Shown piece by piece: positions 1-6,188 of a DNA stretch of 13,871 nucleotides. Under the pieces are notes generated by a model that did not search any database, was not told where the DNA came from, and was given only the letters and a program-made list of their open reading frames with translations. Position 1 is the first letter of the stretch. Each line of letters starts with the position of its first letter. The translations under genes were made by a program, and so were the position numbers. Source of the stretch: Turicibacter sp. (GTDB lineage: Bacteria > Bacillota > Bacilli > MOL361 > Turicibacteraceae); contig JAUMTV010000071.1 in the NCBI GenBank assembly GCA_030531025.1, positions 2,305 through 16,175 on the forward strand, written 5' to 3'.

Positions 1-254
1 ATAGATCCTGTCAGATATCCTTCTGGAGAACGACCCATTTCAAAGTTTGTGAAGGTACTTTGATTTGAATCCATTTCGTACGCTTCTTCGTTTTCATATC
101 TTCTTCGATAAGCAGCTTCAATTCCTTGCGAATCAGAATAATCTTCAATAGATCCTGTCAGATATCCTTCTGGAGAACGACCCATTTCAAAGTTTGTGAA
201 GGCACTTTGATTTGAATCCATTTCGTACGCTTCTTCGTTTTCATATCTTCTTCG
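1..254 (-). repeat. 147-nt tandem direct repeat inside the left-edge gene
   Basis: Bases 1-107 and 148-254 are identical except at 56/203 (T versus C on the plus strand), which changes Thr to Ala. The period is 147 nt, exactly 49 codons, so the frame is preserved. Bases 108-147 form the rest of the first complete unit. The near-perfect DNA identity points to recent duplication or ongoing recombination between units. The number of copies beyond the window edge is unknown. Confidence 0.95.
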
Positions 255-323
255 CAAATTTTCAGCGACACTAGACGAACGACAAGATCTACAACTATTT
301 TGTCTATCATTATAAATATTCAT
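1..323 (-). CDS. Unrecognised protein with 49-residue tandem repeats, 3' part outside the window
   Basis: The frame opens with ATG at 323, preceded by an AGGAGA ribosome binding site about seven bases away, and stays open to base 1, so at least 107 residues are coded and the C-terminus is missing. The first 23 residues include a Cys-rich stretch (CRSCRSSS, residues 11-18). From residue 24 the protein consists of a 49-residue unit that begins RRRYENEEAYEMD, contains NFEMGRSPEGYLTGS and ends in EDYSDSQGIEAAY; a second copy starts at residue 73 and runs off the edge. The unit is charged, rich in Glu, Tyr and Arg, with no hydrophobic segment, which suggests a soluble or surface/coat-like structural protein. 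I do not recognise the family. It lies after the msrB terminator and so probably has its own promoter, which I could not place with confidence. Confidence 0.6.
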   Translation of the reverse strand, partial: MNIYNDRQNSCRSCRSSSVAENLRRRYENEEAYEMDSNQSAFTNFEMGRSPEGYLTGSIEDYSDSQGIEAAYRRRYENEEAYEMDSNQSTFTNFEMGRSPEGYLTGS

Positions 324-432
324 TTGCTTTTCTCCTTTCGACCAACATGAGCAGTGATTACTGTCTCTATTAATGTATTCGACCTTCATAAAACTCTCGT
401 GTGCAAAAAACCCATTTTTATAAATTAAATAT

Positions 433-460
433 AAAAAAAGCCAAACATTACTGTTTAGCT
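433..460 (-). terminator. Intrinsic terminator of the phosphoesterase-msrB unit
   Basis: On the minus strand a 9-bp stem (AGCTAAACA / TGTTTGGCT, one G-U pair) closes a GTAA loop and is followed by a run of T. The loop contains the msrB stop codon, so the last codons of msrB form the 5' arm of the hairpin. Confidence 0.85.
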
Positions 461-903
461 TTTAATAAAGGTAAATAGTCACCATATCCCGCTTCTTCCA
501 TTTTTTCTTTTGGAATAAATCGAAGGGCCGCAGAATTGATGCAATAACGTAATCCCCCTTGATCGATCGGACCATCATTAAACACATGCCCTAAGTGAGA
601 ATCAGCATGAGCGCTTCTTACTTCAATTCGGTGCATCTGATGTGACCAGTCTGCTTTTTCTTTGATCATGCCTCGATTGATTGGTTTTGAAAAAGCAGGC
701 CAACCACATCCAGAATTAAATTTATCACACGATAAAAACAGTGGTTCTCCACTGACAATATCAATATAAATGCCTTCTTCAAAATGTTGATCATACTCAT
801 TTTCAAATGGGCGCTCCGTGGCATTATGTTGAGTCACTTCATATTGTAATGGTGTTAATGTTTGTCTTAAAATATCATCCGATGGTTTTTCATATTTTTG
901 CAT
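448..903 (-). CDS. msrB: Peptide-methionine (R)-S-oxide reductase MsrB
   Basis: MsrB reduces the R epimer of methionine sulfoxide in oxidised proteins back to methionine in the cytoplasm. The 151-residue product matches the single-domain family: DIVSGEPLF at about residues 48-56, GCGWPAF at 65-71, [14 protein letters not shown] at 99-112 and [11 protein letters not shown] at 119-129. Cys121 is the expected catalytic residue and Cys66 the usual candidate for the resolving one. The two CxxC zinc motifs of zinc-type MsrB are absent: SAHAD stands where CxxCD would be. An extra Cys59 is present. The frame extends upstream, but ATG at 903 is chosen because AAGGAGG lies just before it and the protein then begins like known MsrBs. 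It follows the phosphoesterase by 44 bases without a terminator, so the two are probably co-transcribed. Confidence 0.95.
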   Translation of the reverse strand: MQKYEKPSDDILRQTLTPLQYEVTQHNATERPFENEYDQHFEEGIYIDIVSGEPLFLSCDKFNSGCGWPAFSKPINRGMIKEKADWSHQMHRIEVRSAHADSHLGHVFNDGPIDQGGLRYCINSAALRFIPKEKMEEAGYGDYLPLLKAKQ

Positions 904-947
904 ACGTAACCTCCTTATATTATGAATTTTTAGGTTTATGATTTCCA

Positions 948-1784
948 TTACCTCTCTTCTTTATACCAATCTAATGAGGCTTTGTCCCAAATCTCATTTG
1001 AGATTGATCCTTGAATTTCATATTCTTTAAAAATCTTTCTTAAAAAAGTAATGTTTGCATTAAAGCCTTCTTCAATCGATTGAACAATTAATTTAGCCCA
1101 TGTCGGCGCTAACTCATGTAAAGAACTGTTAAACATGTCTTCTTTAAAAGCTTTAATATCATATAATGCAAGCTCATGCGTCACTTGCCACCCCTCAGGT
1201 GTCCACTGTAAAATAGCATATTCTGCTCCTGACTCGGCGTTAAAATGAACGCCAGCTGCCCCTGGATTTAGGACTAACGTTTCGTTTACTCTTTTTTGCC
1301 ACTGACGGTGAGAATGTGCACAAATAAGTACGTCACTTTGAACCGATTGAATCGCTTCTAATAAACGCGCTTGTTGTTGATCTGGATACAAATGTTCATT
1401 CAGATCAAATGGTGATCCATGCACCAAGGTAATTAACGTTTCATTTACTTCAATTTGAGACATCATAGGTAAACGTCTTACATAGGAAATGTTTTCTTCT
1501 GTTAATTGCAAAGCCGTCCAGACGACACTTGACATTTGTTTTAAGGTTTCCCATTCAGGGCATAGCCCATCTAAGTAATTTAACACATACTCTTCCCGAT
1601 TTCCCTTAATCACAACGGCATCTAATGTTTGAATATAATCGAGTACTTCATTTGGATAATTACAATCCGTAATTAAATCACCTGCAATGAAATATTTAGT
1701 AATACCTTGTTTCTTTAAATCTCTTATAATTGCTTTTAACGCATGCAAGTTTCCATGAATATCCCCTATGACACCATATTTCAC
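948..1784 (-). CDS. Calcineurin-like metallophosphoesterase
   Basis: The 278-residue protein carries the motifs of the metallophosphoesterase superfamily in order: GDIHGN (7-12), AGDL (34-37), GNRE (61-64), VHGSP (121-125) and AHSH (156-159, where many members have GHSH), followed by LNPGAAG (172-178). These supply the Asp, His and Asn ligands of a di-metal centre. The N-terminal half resembles small YfcE-type phosphodiesterases and diadenosine-tetraphosphatase-like proteins. The last 80 or so residues are an extension I cannot assign. The substrate cannot be told from sequence. The start is GTG at 1784, with GGGGA about eight bases upstream; no ATG lies in frame nearby. It leads a two-gene transcript with msrB and has a good promoter at 1820-1848. 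Confidence 0.88.
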   Translation of the reverse strand: MKYGVIGDIHGNLHALKAIIRDLKKQGITKYFIAGDLITDCNYPNEVLDYIQTLDAVVIKGNREEYVLNYLDGLCPEWETLKQMSSVVWTALQLTEENISYVRRLPMMSQIEVNETLITLVHGSPFDLNEHLYPDQQQARLLEAIQSVQSDVLICAHSHRQWQKRVNETLVLNPGAAGVHFNAESGAEYAILQWTPEGWQVTHELALYDIKAFKEDMFNSSLHELAPTWAKLIVQSIEEGFNANITFLRKIFKEYEIQGSISNEIWDKASLDWYKEER

Positions 1785-1819
1785 GACGAATTCCCCATTT
1801 CTTTTACTAAATTATCTTC

Positions 1820-1848
1820 ATTATAGTTAAAGAATGACTCAAAATCAA
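1820..1848 (-). promoter_or_regulatory. Sigma-A-type promoter of the phosphoesterase-msrB unit
   Basis: On the minus strand TTGATT (1848-1843) and a perfect TATAAT (1825-1820) are separated by 17 bases. The predicted start of transcription is about 30 bases before the GTG start codon. Confidence 0.75.
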
Positions 1849-1906
1849 TAAAATCTCCAGCTACCTGTTAAGAATCCCTTCATCAAATGCTAGCCTCTAC
1901 ACCTCT

Positions 1907-1920
1907 CGAACATCTGTTCG
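1907..1920. promoter_or_regulatory. LexA (DinR) SOS-box-like palindrome
   Basis: The sequence is CGAACATCTGTTCG, two perfect 6-bp arms around a 2-bp centre. Read on the minus strand (CGAACAGATGTTCG) it agrees at 13 of 14 positions with the Gram-positive SOS box CGAACRNRYGTTYC. It lies about 60 bases upstream of the -35 of the phosphoesterase promoter and 21 bases before a weaker plus-strand promoter, so the target gene is uncertain. Confidence 0.5.
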
Positions 1921-2073
1921 TCACGTTATTTAATTAAAGGTTTGTCTTAATATCATGTTGATGGCTAAAATGGCTGATAGGATCAACTTTAATCATGGAA
2001 TAGTTTATCCTAATCAACCGTCATTTCATATGTTTAGTTCAATATCAACACTCTTTTAAAACAGAACCTAAAT

Positions 2074-2109
2074 AAAAAAAGTAGAGGCATACTTATATAC
2101 TCCTACTTT
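2074..2109 (-). terminator. Probable terminator downstream of the serine hydrolase
   Basis: On the minus strand an imperfect stem starts with a 7-bp arm (AAAGTAG / CTACTTT), continues inward with mismatches to an ATA/TAT pair, and is followed by seven T. It lies about 145 bases after the stop codon, which is rather far. Confidence 0.45.
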
Positions 2110-2254
2110 GAAATCAGCAATAAATTAAATTTGTGAGTTAAGCTATTTTATTAATCTCATCTTTTATCAATGATTTTAAAATTATACATAACTTTTATCG
2201 TCTTTTTAAAGATAGCCTAATGAAAAAGAATGCTTCATCTTAGAAGAATCCTTC

Positions 2255-3400
2255 TTAAGAATCTAGTTCAGATAAAACAAGACGAGCAATATTATATGAC
2301 ATGTACATATCACTCTCATCATGATTAGTTAATAAAATAACAGTCACTTTATCTTCTTGATGACGTAAAAGCATCGAATGCCAACCGATTAAGTTTCCGG
2401 TATGAGACACTGTATTTTCAACACCTGTATTGACATACCATCCATAACCGTACGGTTTATTACCAATCTTTGTATACTCTTGTGTCATGAGATCATAACT
2501 TTCTTGTGAGATTAAAGTATTATTTTGTAACGCACGATCATACTTATATAAATCCATAGCTGTTGAGTGTAGACCACCTGATGAATATCCAAATGAAGGG
2601 TGTAACACGGCAGCTTCATCCCCTTCAGCGATATTTCCATTATAGGCAGTGGCTAATGCTTCTAGTAGTTCTCCTGAAGTATTTAACCCTGAATATGTCA
2701 TTCCAACTGGATTTAGAATATGTTCTTGAAGATACTCTTCATAAGGTTGTCCACTCACTTGTTCAATAATCGCCCCTAAGACATCATATCCTAAGTTAGA
2801 ATAAATAGAATAAGTACCAGGTTCTTCATAATATAAGTTCGAGGCTTTAAAAGCTGGGGCAATAATTTCGTCTACCGTTGTTAATTTACTATAATTTGTT
2901 AAATCATCTCCTGAATAAAGACCTGAAGTATGTGTTAGCAGTTGATGAATCGTGATTCGATCCGCATTTAGCATATCAGGAAAGTATTTATCAATCGTTT
3001 GATCTAATGTTATTTTTCCCGCTTCAACGAGCTGCAAGATACTAACAGCAACAAATGATTTAGAAACAGAAGCAATATGAAATTGATGGTTCACTGACAT
3101 CTCTTCTTGTTCCGCTACGTTTGCCAGTCCATATCCTTTTAATAAAATAATTTCACCTTCAGAGGCCACTAACGTTACTCCATTAAATTTTTGATCCACT
3201 AAGTAAGCGTCGATGGATTCTGCGAGTGAATGATACGTCGAAGAGACTGTTTCAGTAATTATGTCATCAACTACTTTATTTTCCTCTGACTCGATCATTT
3301 GGGTCTCTATTTTCGGAATCGTATTCAACTGCTTAGGTTGTGCCATACATCCACCTAAAATAAGGGCAGTTAAACAAGCAAATTGTAATTTTATATTCAT
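2255..3400 (-). CDS. Lipoprotein serine hydrolase of the beta-lactamase / penicillin-binding-protein fold
   Basis: The 381-residue product starts with a lipoprotein signal peptide: a short basic start, a hydrophobic stretch and the lipobox LGGC with Cys18 as lipid site, so it should sit on the outer face of the membrane. A linker of about 35 residues leads to a class C beta-lactamase-related domain. The motifs are SVSK (111-114, nucleophile Ser111 and Lys114), YSN (200-202) and HTG (333-335), plus LLTHTSGL (154-161), typical of this family of esterases, D-aminopeptidases and peptidoglycan carboxypeptidases. Such proteins seldom confer beta-lactam resistance, and the substrate is unknown. ATG at 3400 follows GGGAGG closely and gives a proper signal peptide, so I prefer it to the start 21 bases further up. 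It appears monocistronic, with an extended -10 promoter upstream. Confidence 0.88.
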   Translation of the reverse strand: MNIKLQFACLTALILGGCMAQPKQLNTIPKIETQMIESEENKVVDDIITETVSSTYHSLAESIDAYLVDQKFNGVTLVASEGEIILLKGYGLANVAEQEEMSVNHQFHIASVSKSFVAVSILQLVEAGKITLDQTIDKYFPDMLNADRITIHQLLTHTSGLYSGDDLTNYSKLTTVDEIIAPAFKASNLYYEEPGTYSIYSNLGYDVLGAIIEQVSGQPYEEYLQEHILNPVGMTYSGLNTSGELLEALATAYNGNIAEGDEAAVLHPSFGYSSGGLHSTAMDLYKYDRALQNNTLISQESYDLMTQEYTKIGNKPYGYGWYVNTGVENTVSHTGNLIGWHSMLLRHQEDKVTVILLTNHDESDMYMSYNIARLVLSELDS

Positions 3401-3456
3401 AAATCCTCCCAATATTAACATTTGATGAATTTAATAAACTGTTCCATCCCATCTTC

Positions 3457-3465
3457 AATATAGCA
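3457..3465 (-). promoter_or_regulatory. Extended -10 element before the serine hydrolase gene
   Basis: On the minus strand TGCTATATT carries the TGn extension and a near-consensus -10 (TATATT), about 57 bases upstream of the start codon. No good -35 lies 16-18 bases further up, only a T-rich stretch. Confidence 0.45.
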
Positions 3466-3528
3466 TAACTTCCCTTAAAAAAACCTTAATTTTTGACAAA
3501 AAACAAGAAATATTTTAAAAAATAATGA

Positions 3529-3566
3529 AAAGAGCCAGATAGATATTCGATTCTCTGACTCTTTTT
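3529..3566 (-). terminator. Terminator of the 3573-4082 gene, possibly bidirectional
   Basis: An 11-bp stem (AAAGAGCCAGA / TCTGACTCTTT, one G-U pair) starts nine bases after the stop codon. Four T follow the hairpin on the minus strand and five T end it on the plus strand. Confidence 0.65.
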
Positions 3567-3572
3567 AACCAT

Positions 3573-4082
3573 TTAATTAGCTACTGAATAGCCTAATTGA
3601 TGCTTAAAGCGCGAAACAATTTCTTGATTTGAATGAACCATCAAATACTTCTCAAATAAAATACGATAACATTGATTTAAATCAGAGCTATCCACTGGAA
3701 TCTCGACACGAATATCAGTTGGTGTGACCGTAAATGACGCTTGATGCCCCTGATCTTGCTCAATTCCTAGCGCATAAATTCCCCAATCTGAGCAAATATA
3801 GCACTGATTTAATTGTGCTTCTGGTTGATATGGTTGTGATTCACCATATGGATTCAGTTGTGCCTTAACACTTTCCATTGGATTAATAAATTCTAAAATG
3901 ACTTTTGTCACCTCATGGTTAGCTCGAGTGACTCGTACTTGAATTTCATTATGTACATTTTCTTTCACTTCTACACAAACTTGATCGTTTTGATAGTAAG
4001 GTGTTTCGTGTCGAAGTCTTTCAACGCCGTGATTTCCCTCTACGGACACTGATTTCAAGTGGTTAAACAATTTGTAAATCAT
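3573..4082 (-). CDS. Unrecognised 169-residue protein
   Basis: I do not recognise this family. The protein has no signal peptide or membrane helix, so it is probably cytoplasmic. It contains alternating hydrophobic and polar residues suggesting beta strands (for example VCVEVKENV, IQVRVTRAN, FTVTPTDIRVEIPV) and a helical C-terminal segment (CYRILFEKYLMVHSNQEIVSRFKHQL). Four Cys are spread out without a CxxC motif, and the middle is rich in Gln and Pro. ATG at 4082 is chosen because GAGGTGAGAGGA precedes it, while the ATG 27 bases upstream has no ribosome binding site. The gene stands alone between a terminator and a long spacer, so context gives no function. It is likely real because of its length, clean start and terminator. 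Confidence 0.7.
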   Translation of the reverse strand: MIYKLFNHLKSVSVEGNHGVERLRHETPYYQNDQVCVEVKENVHNEIQVRVTRANHEVTKVILEFINPMESVKAQLNPYGESQPYQPEAQLNQCYICSDWGIYALGIEQDQGHQASFTVTPTDIRVEIPVDSSDLNQCYRILFEKYLMVHSNQEIVSRFKHQLGYSVAN

Positions 4083-4598
4083 TCCTCTCACCTCAACCTT
4101 AAATTTCATCTAAAGAAGTAAAGTAAAATTCTCATTCCCCTTCTTCCTTTATTAGTCTATGAAACATAAAATTAGGTTATTCCAAGAATCAGACAAAAAA
4201 AGCTATCAATGTTACAATTCATCAGTAATGTAACTTGTTCGAGCTACATTTTTTACGTAATCCTTAAAAATCTTATTCTATCTGCAACTTACTTAAAGCT
4301 CCTCCAACAACTTGAAAAATATTTACTGAATCGATTTTTAAGCTTCTTTTAGCAATCTGAAATACAAACTTAATTAGCTAAAATGTAAGAAATGTACTTT
4401 AGAAAAGAATCAACCCTTCTAAAAGCCATAAGCTGAATTTTTGAATTCAATTCTTTGTTTAAAATTAATTCATTTCGAAACTCTGTGTTAATGAGCAACC
4501 TCTTAATAAATTTTTAATAATTTTATATACATTTTCTTAAGAATTAACTGATAAATTATATTTATACATTTTATGGAATAATGCGGTGAATCAATCGA
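4083..4598. other. Intergenic region between divergent genes, no gene seen
   Basis: The region separates the minus-strand 169-residue protein from the plus-strand lipoprotein and must hold both promoters. Small inverted repeats are GTTACA/TGTAAC (4211-4216 and 4229-4234) and TTTAGAA/TTCTAAA (4398-4404 and 4417-4423). Neither is followed by a T run. I see no coding frame with a ribosome binding site. Confidence 0.5.
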
Positions 4599-4602
4599 TT
4601 GA
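4591..4602. promoter_or_regulatory. 12-bp perfect palindrome overlapping the -35 of the lipoprotein gene
   Basis: TCAATCGATTGA is its own reverse complement and covers the first four bases of the TTGACT -35 box at 4599-4604. The position is that of a repressor operator. A 14-bp version also occurs inside the phosphoesterase coding region (1071-1084), so chance is possible. Confidence 0.3.
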
Positions 4603-4627
4603 CTATCAAAGTTTAATCATTTAATAT
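4599..4627 (+). promoter_or_regulatory. Sigma-A-type promoter of the lipoprotein gene
   Basis: TTGACT (4599-4604) and TAATAT (4622-4627) are separated by 17 bases. The start codon lies about 42 bases downstream, behind an A-rich leader with a GGGGGG ribosome binding site. Confidence 0.65.
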
Positions 4628-4669
4628 TTCTAATATTAACTTAGATTGATGAATAAAGGGGGGAATTCA

Positions 4670-5686
4670 ATGAAAATCATGCTAAATAGCGAAAAAAAGG
4701 GAAAAGTCTTGCGTAAGTATGCACAATTAATTATAACAGCAATATTAGTATGTGCGACGTTAGTGGGATGCAGAATTTCAGATGAGGCAAAAGAAAAAGT
4801 GGACGGATTCAATCGAGCGTTTATTAAAACGACAACAGAAAATGACAGTTATGAAGCTGAATTATTAGTTTCAAAAAATCGCGCTAATATTTTTCAAGCA
4901 TTAGAAAAAGAGTATGGCGCTTTTCTTTGTGATACTTGGAATTTTGATATGTTAGATGGAAAAGAACGATACAAATATTATCAGCAAATTGAAGGCTATC
5001 CACCTGAGCTTGCTGACCGATATATGATTGTTACTCCAAATTATTTTAAATTCAATCCTGTGAATACGATAGATAATCAACCGATTACAGAGTATTTAAT
5101 TCAAGAAACTAATGTAGTAAATATTCTTGTTCCTCAAAAATATCAAGGCCGAGAAGATGAAATTGAGCGCCTTTACAAAGAATATATGTATTTTAATAAT
5201 GTAGAAGTAGCTGAGATTTATGCAGAGAAAATTGGTACAGAAGAAGATACACGTACCATGGATGATTTTGAAGTAAATATTATTTATGTCAATGATGAAC
5301 AGTCTTATTTTACATATAAACCAGCTATCGCAGAGAAATCGAACAATGCGTTAAATGATTGTCTTGTTGTGATTTTATTTGAAAACCAATTACATCCAGT
5401 ACAAATTGCAGCAAAAATGACGCGTGGACTATTTTATCCCCAAAACTGGAATGGAAGTCAAATAATAGAACAAGATATCCGTTCAACATTTGCCCAATAT
5501 GATGAGGAAGCTTCTCTTAATAAAACGGTACCTGTTCTGAATCTTTATGAGGAATATCAACAGGATAAATTCGAGGAGTACGTAGCCATCGGAGTAATTA
5601 TAACAGGGGTTGTTGGGATAATATTTGGAATTATATTTATCATATTAAAGTTAAAGAAAAAACAAGATTTAAATCACAGAAATTAA
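4670..5686 (+). CDS. Unrecognised lipoprotein with a C-terminal membrane helix
   Basis: The 338-residue protein begins with a basic region, a hydrophobic stretch and the lipobox LVGC (residues 31-34), so Cys34 should be lipidated and the bulk exported. A largely acidic domain follows (about 35-300) with many Tyr, Asn and Glu; I recognise no catalytic motif. Residues 305-326 form a strong hydrophobic helix (VAIGVIITGVVGIIFG...) followed by KLKKK, a typical stop-transfer segment with a short cytoplasmic tail. The predicted topology is an outside domain tethered at both ends. ATG at 4670 has GGGGGG six bases upstream; the frame extends to a TTG at 4646, which is less likely. It is the only well-supported plus-strand gene in the window and stands alone between its own promoter and a strong terminator. 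Confidence 0.78.
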   Translation: MKIMLNSEKKGKVLRKYAQLIITAILVCATLVGCRISDEAKEKVDGFNRAFIKTTTENDSYEAELLVSKNRANIFQALEKEYGAFLCDTWNFDMLDGKERYKYYQQIEGYPPELADRYMIVTPNYFKFNPVNTIDNQPITEYLIQETNVVNILVPQKYQGREDEIERLYKEYMYFNNVEVAEIYAEKIGTEEDTRTMDDFEVNIIYVNDEQSYFTYKPAIAEKSNNALNDCLVVILFENQLHPVQIAAKMTRGLFYPQNWNGSQIIEQDIRSTFAQYDEEASLNKTVPVLNLYEEYQQDKFEEYVAIGVIITGVVGIIFGIIFIILKLKKKQDLNHRN

Positions 5687-5690
5687 TCAA

Positions 5691-5733
5691 AAAAGAGATA
5701 TCCTATCCGATGATAGAATGTCTCTTTTTTTTT
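5691..5733 (+). terminator. Strong intrinsic terminator of the lipoprotein gene
   Basis: The outer stem AAAAGAGA/TCTCTTTT (8 bp) continues inward with a wobble, a short AT pair, one mismatch and CTATC/GATAG around a CGAT loop. A long T run follows. It starts a few bases after the stop codon. Confidence 0.92.
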
Positions 5734-5771
5734 AGTTTATATGAAAAGTATGATTTCAATTGATTTAAATC

Positions 5772-5787
5772 GATACTTATAAGTATC
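5772..5787. repeat. 16-bp perfect palindrome
   Basis: GATACTTATAAGTATC is its own reverse complement. It has no T run after it and is not a terminator; it could be a binding site for a dimeric regulator. Confidence 0.6.
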
Positions 5788-5836
5788 AACCTTTATTTAA
5801 AATATTTTCTTTCCTCCTTAAAAGGAAATTATAAGT

Positions 5837-5873
5837 AATATTTTACATATTAAGGATAATATAGTAAAATATT
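5837..5873. repeat. AT-rich 16-bp inverted repeat
   Basis: The outer arms AATATTTTAC (5837-5846) and GTAAAATATT (5864-5873) pair perfectly over 10 bp. The inner arms ATATTA and TAATAT pair over 6 bp around an AGGA loop, with one bulged A at 5863. No T run follows on either strand. Confidence 0.8.
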
Positions 5874-5965
5874 GAGTGTCAAAAATAAATGACAAAAACA
5901 AGATAAAATTATAACTGTTTCTACAAAGTTAGTTTTCCCAATAGATAGGGGGGAGCAACCATCAT

Positions 5966-6049
5966 TTTTTGTATTTAAAATTACAATCAGTTTTACCAGA
6001 AGTTTTACACCCTAAATTACAAGAATTTTTACACCATTTTTTACAGACA
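5966..6049. repeat. 12-nt minisatellite, seven units, core TTTTTACA
   Basis: Seven consecutive 12-base units start at 5966, 5978, 5990, 6002, 6014, 6026 and 6038. Six share a core reading TTACA or TTACC at positions 4-8, best seen in the last two units (TTTTTACA); the first is degenerate (TTTTTGTATTTA). The period is four codons, so the frames stay open. On the plus strand it reads FLYL-KLQS-VLPE-VLHP-KLQE-FLHH-FLQT and then stops at 6050. On the minus strand it reads CKKW-CKNS-CNLG-CKTS-GKTD-CNFK-YKK and then TGA at 5962. The minus frame is open back to 6135 and hydrophobic before the Cys part, but has only a GTG (6078) without a ribosome binding site. The plus frame has a TTG at 5969, 13 bases after AGGGGGGAG. 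I cannot say whether either is translated. Confidence 0.75.
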
Positions 6050-6050
6050 T

Positions 6051-6078
6051 AAAAAAGTGGTAATAAAATTATTACCAC
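6051..6078 (-). terminator. Hairpin with T run on the minus strand
   Basis: The arms GTGGTAATAA (6057-6066) and TTATTACCAC (6069-6078) are a perfect 10-bp inverted repeat, and six T follow on the minus strand (bases 6051-6056). It could be a back-up terminator for the metK operon, although it lies more than 200 bases past the metK stop. It is also the centre of a larger inverted arrangement of TTTTTACA octamers. Confidence 0.5.
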
Positions 6079-6157
6079 AAATTTTAGATATGTAAAAATA
6101 CCTGTAAAAATAATGATATTTTTGATTAGAAATCTCTAAAAACATTGATAATACAAT

Positions 6158-6188
6158 AAAAGCAGCCATTGTAAAAATGACTGCTTTT
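6158..6188 (-). terminator. Probable terminator of the polyamine-metK operon
   Basis: AAAAGCAG/CTGCTTTT (8 bp), one mismatch, then CATT/AATG (4 bp) close a GTAAA loop. On the minus strand the hairpin ends in TTTT-A-TT. It lies about 100 bases after the metK stop codon. Confidence 0.7.

Larger units (their letters stand above)
1785..2254. other. 470-base intergenic region between the serine hydrolase and phosphoesterase units
   Basis: It holds the phosphoesterase promoter (1820-1848), an SOS-box-like palindrome (1907-1920), a possible plus-strand promoter (TTGTCT at 1942-1947, 18-base spacer, TAAAAT at 1966-1971), a 32-codon plus-strand frame (1961-2059) without a ribosome binding site, and a minus-strand terminator (2074-2109). 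I see no convincing gene in 2110-2254. Confidence 0.6.

Noticed and set aside
1071..1084. 14-bp palindrome TTCAATCGATTGAA
   Set aside because: It lies inside the phosphoesterase coding region, where common codons produce it. I treat it as a warning against over-reading the similar palindrome at 4591-4602.
2255..3400. Calling the serine hydrolase a beta-lactamase resistance gene
   Set aside because: The SxxK/YxN/HxG motifs are shared by esterases and peptidases of the same fold, and nothing in the sequence indicates beta-lactam hydrolysis.
5685..5792. Minus-strand frame of about 35 codons starting at a TTG and crossing the lipoprotein terminator
   Set aside because: The AAGGAGG-like sequence is too far upstream, and the frame reads through a terminator hairpin; chance is the simplest explanation.
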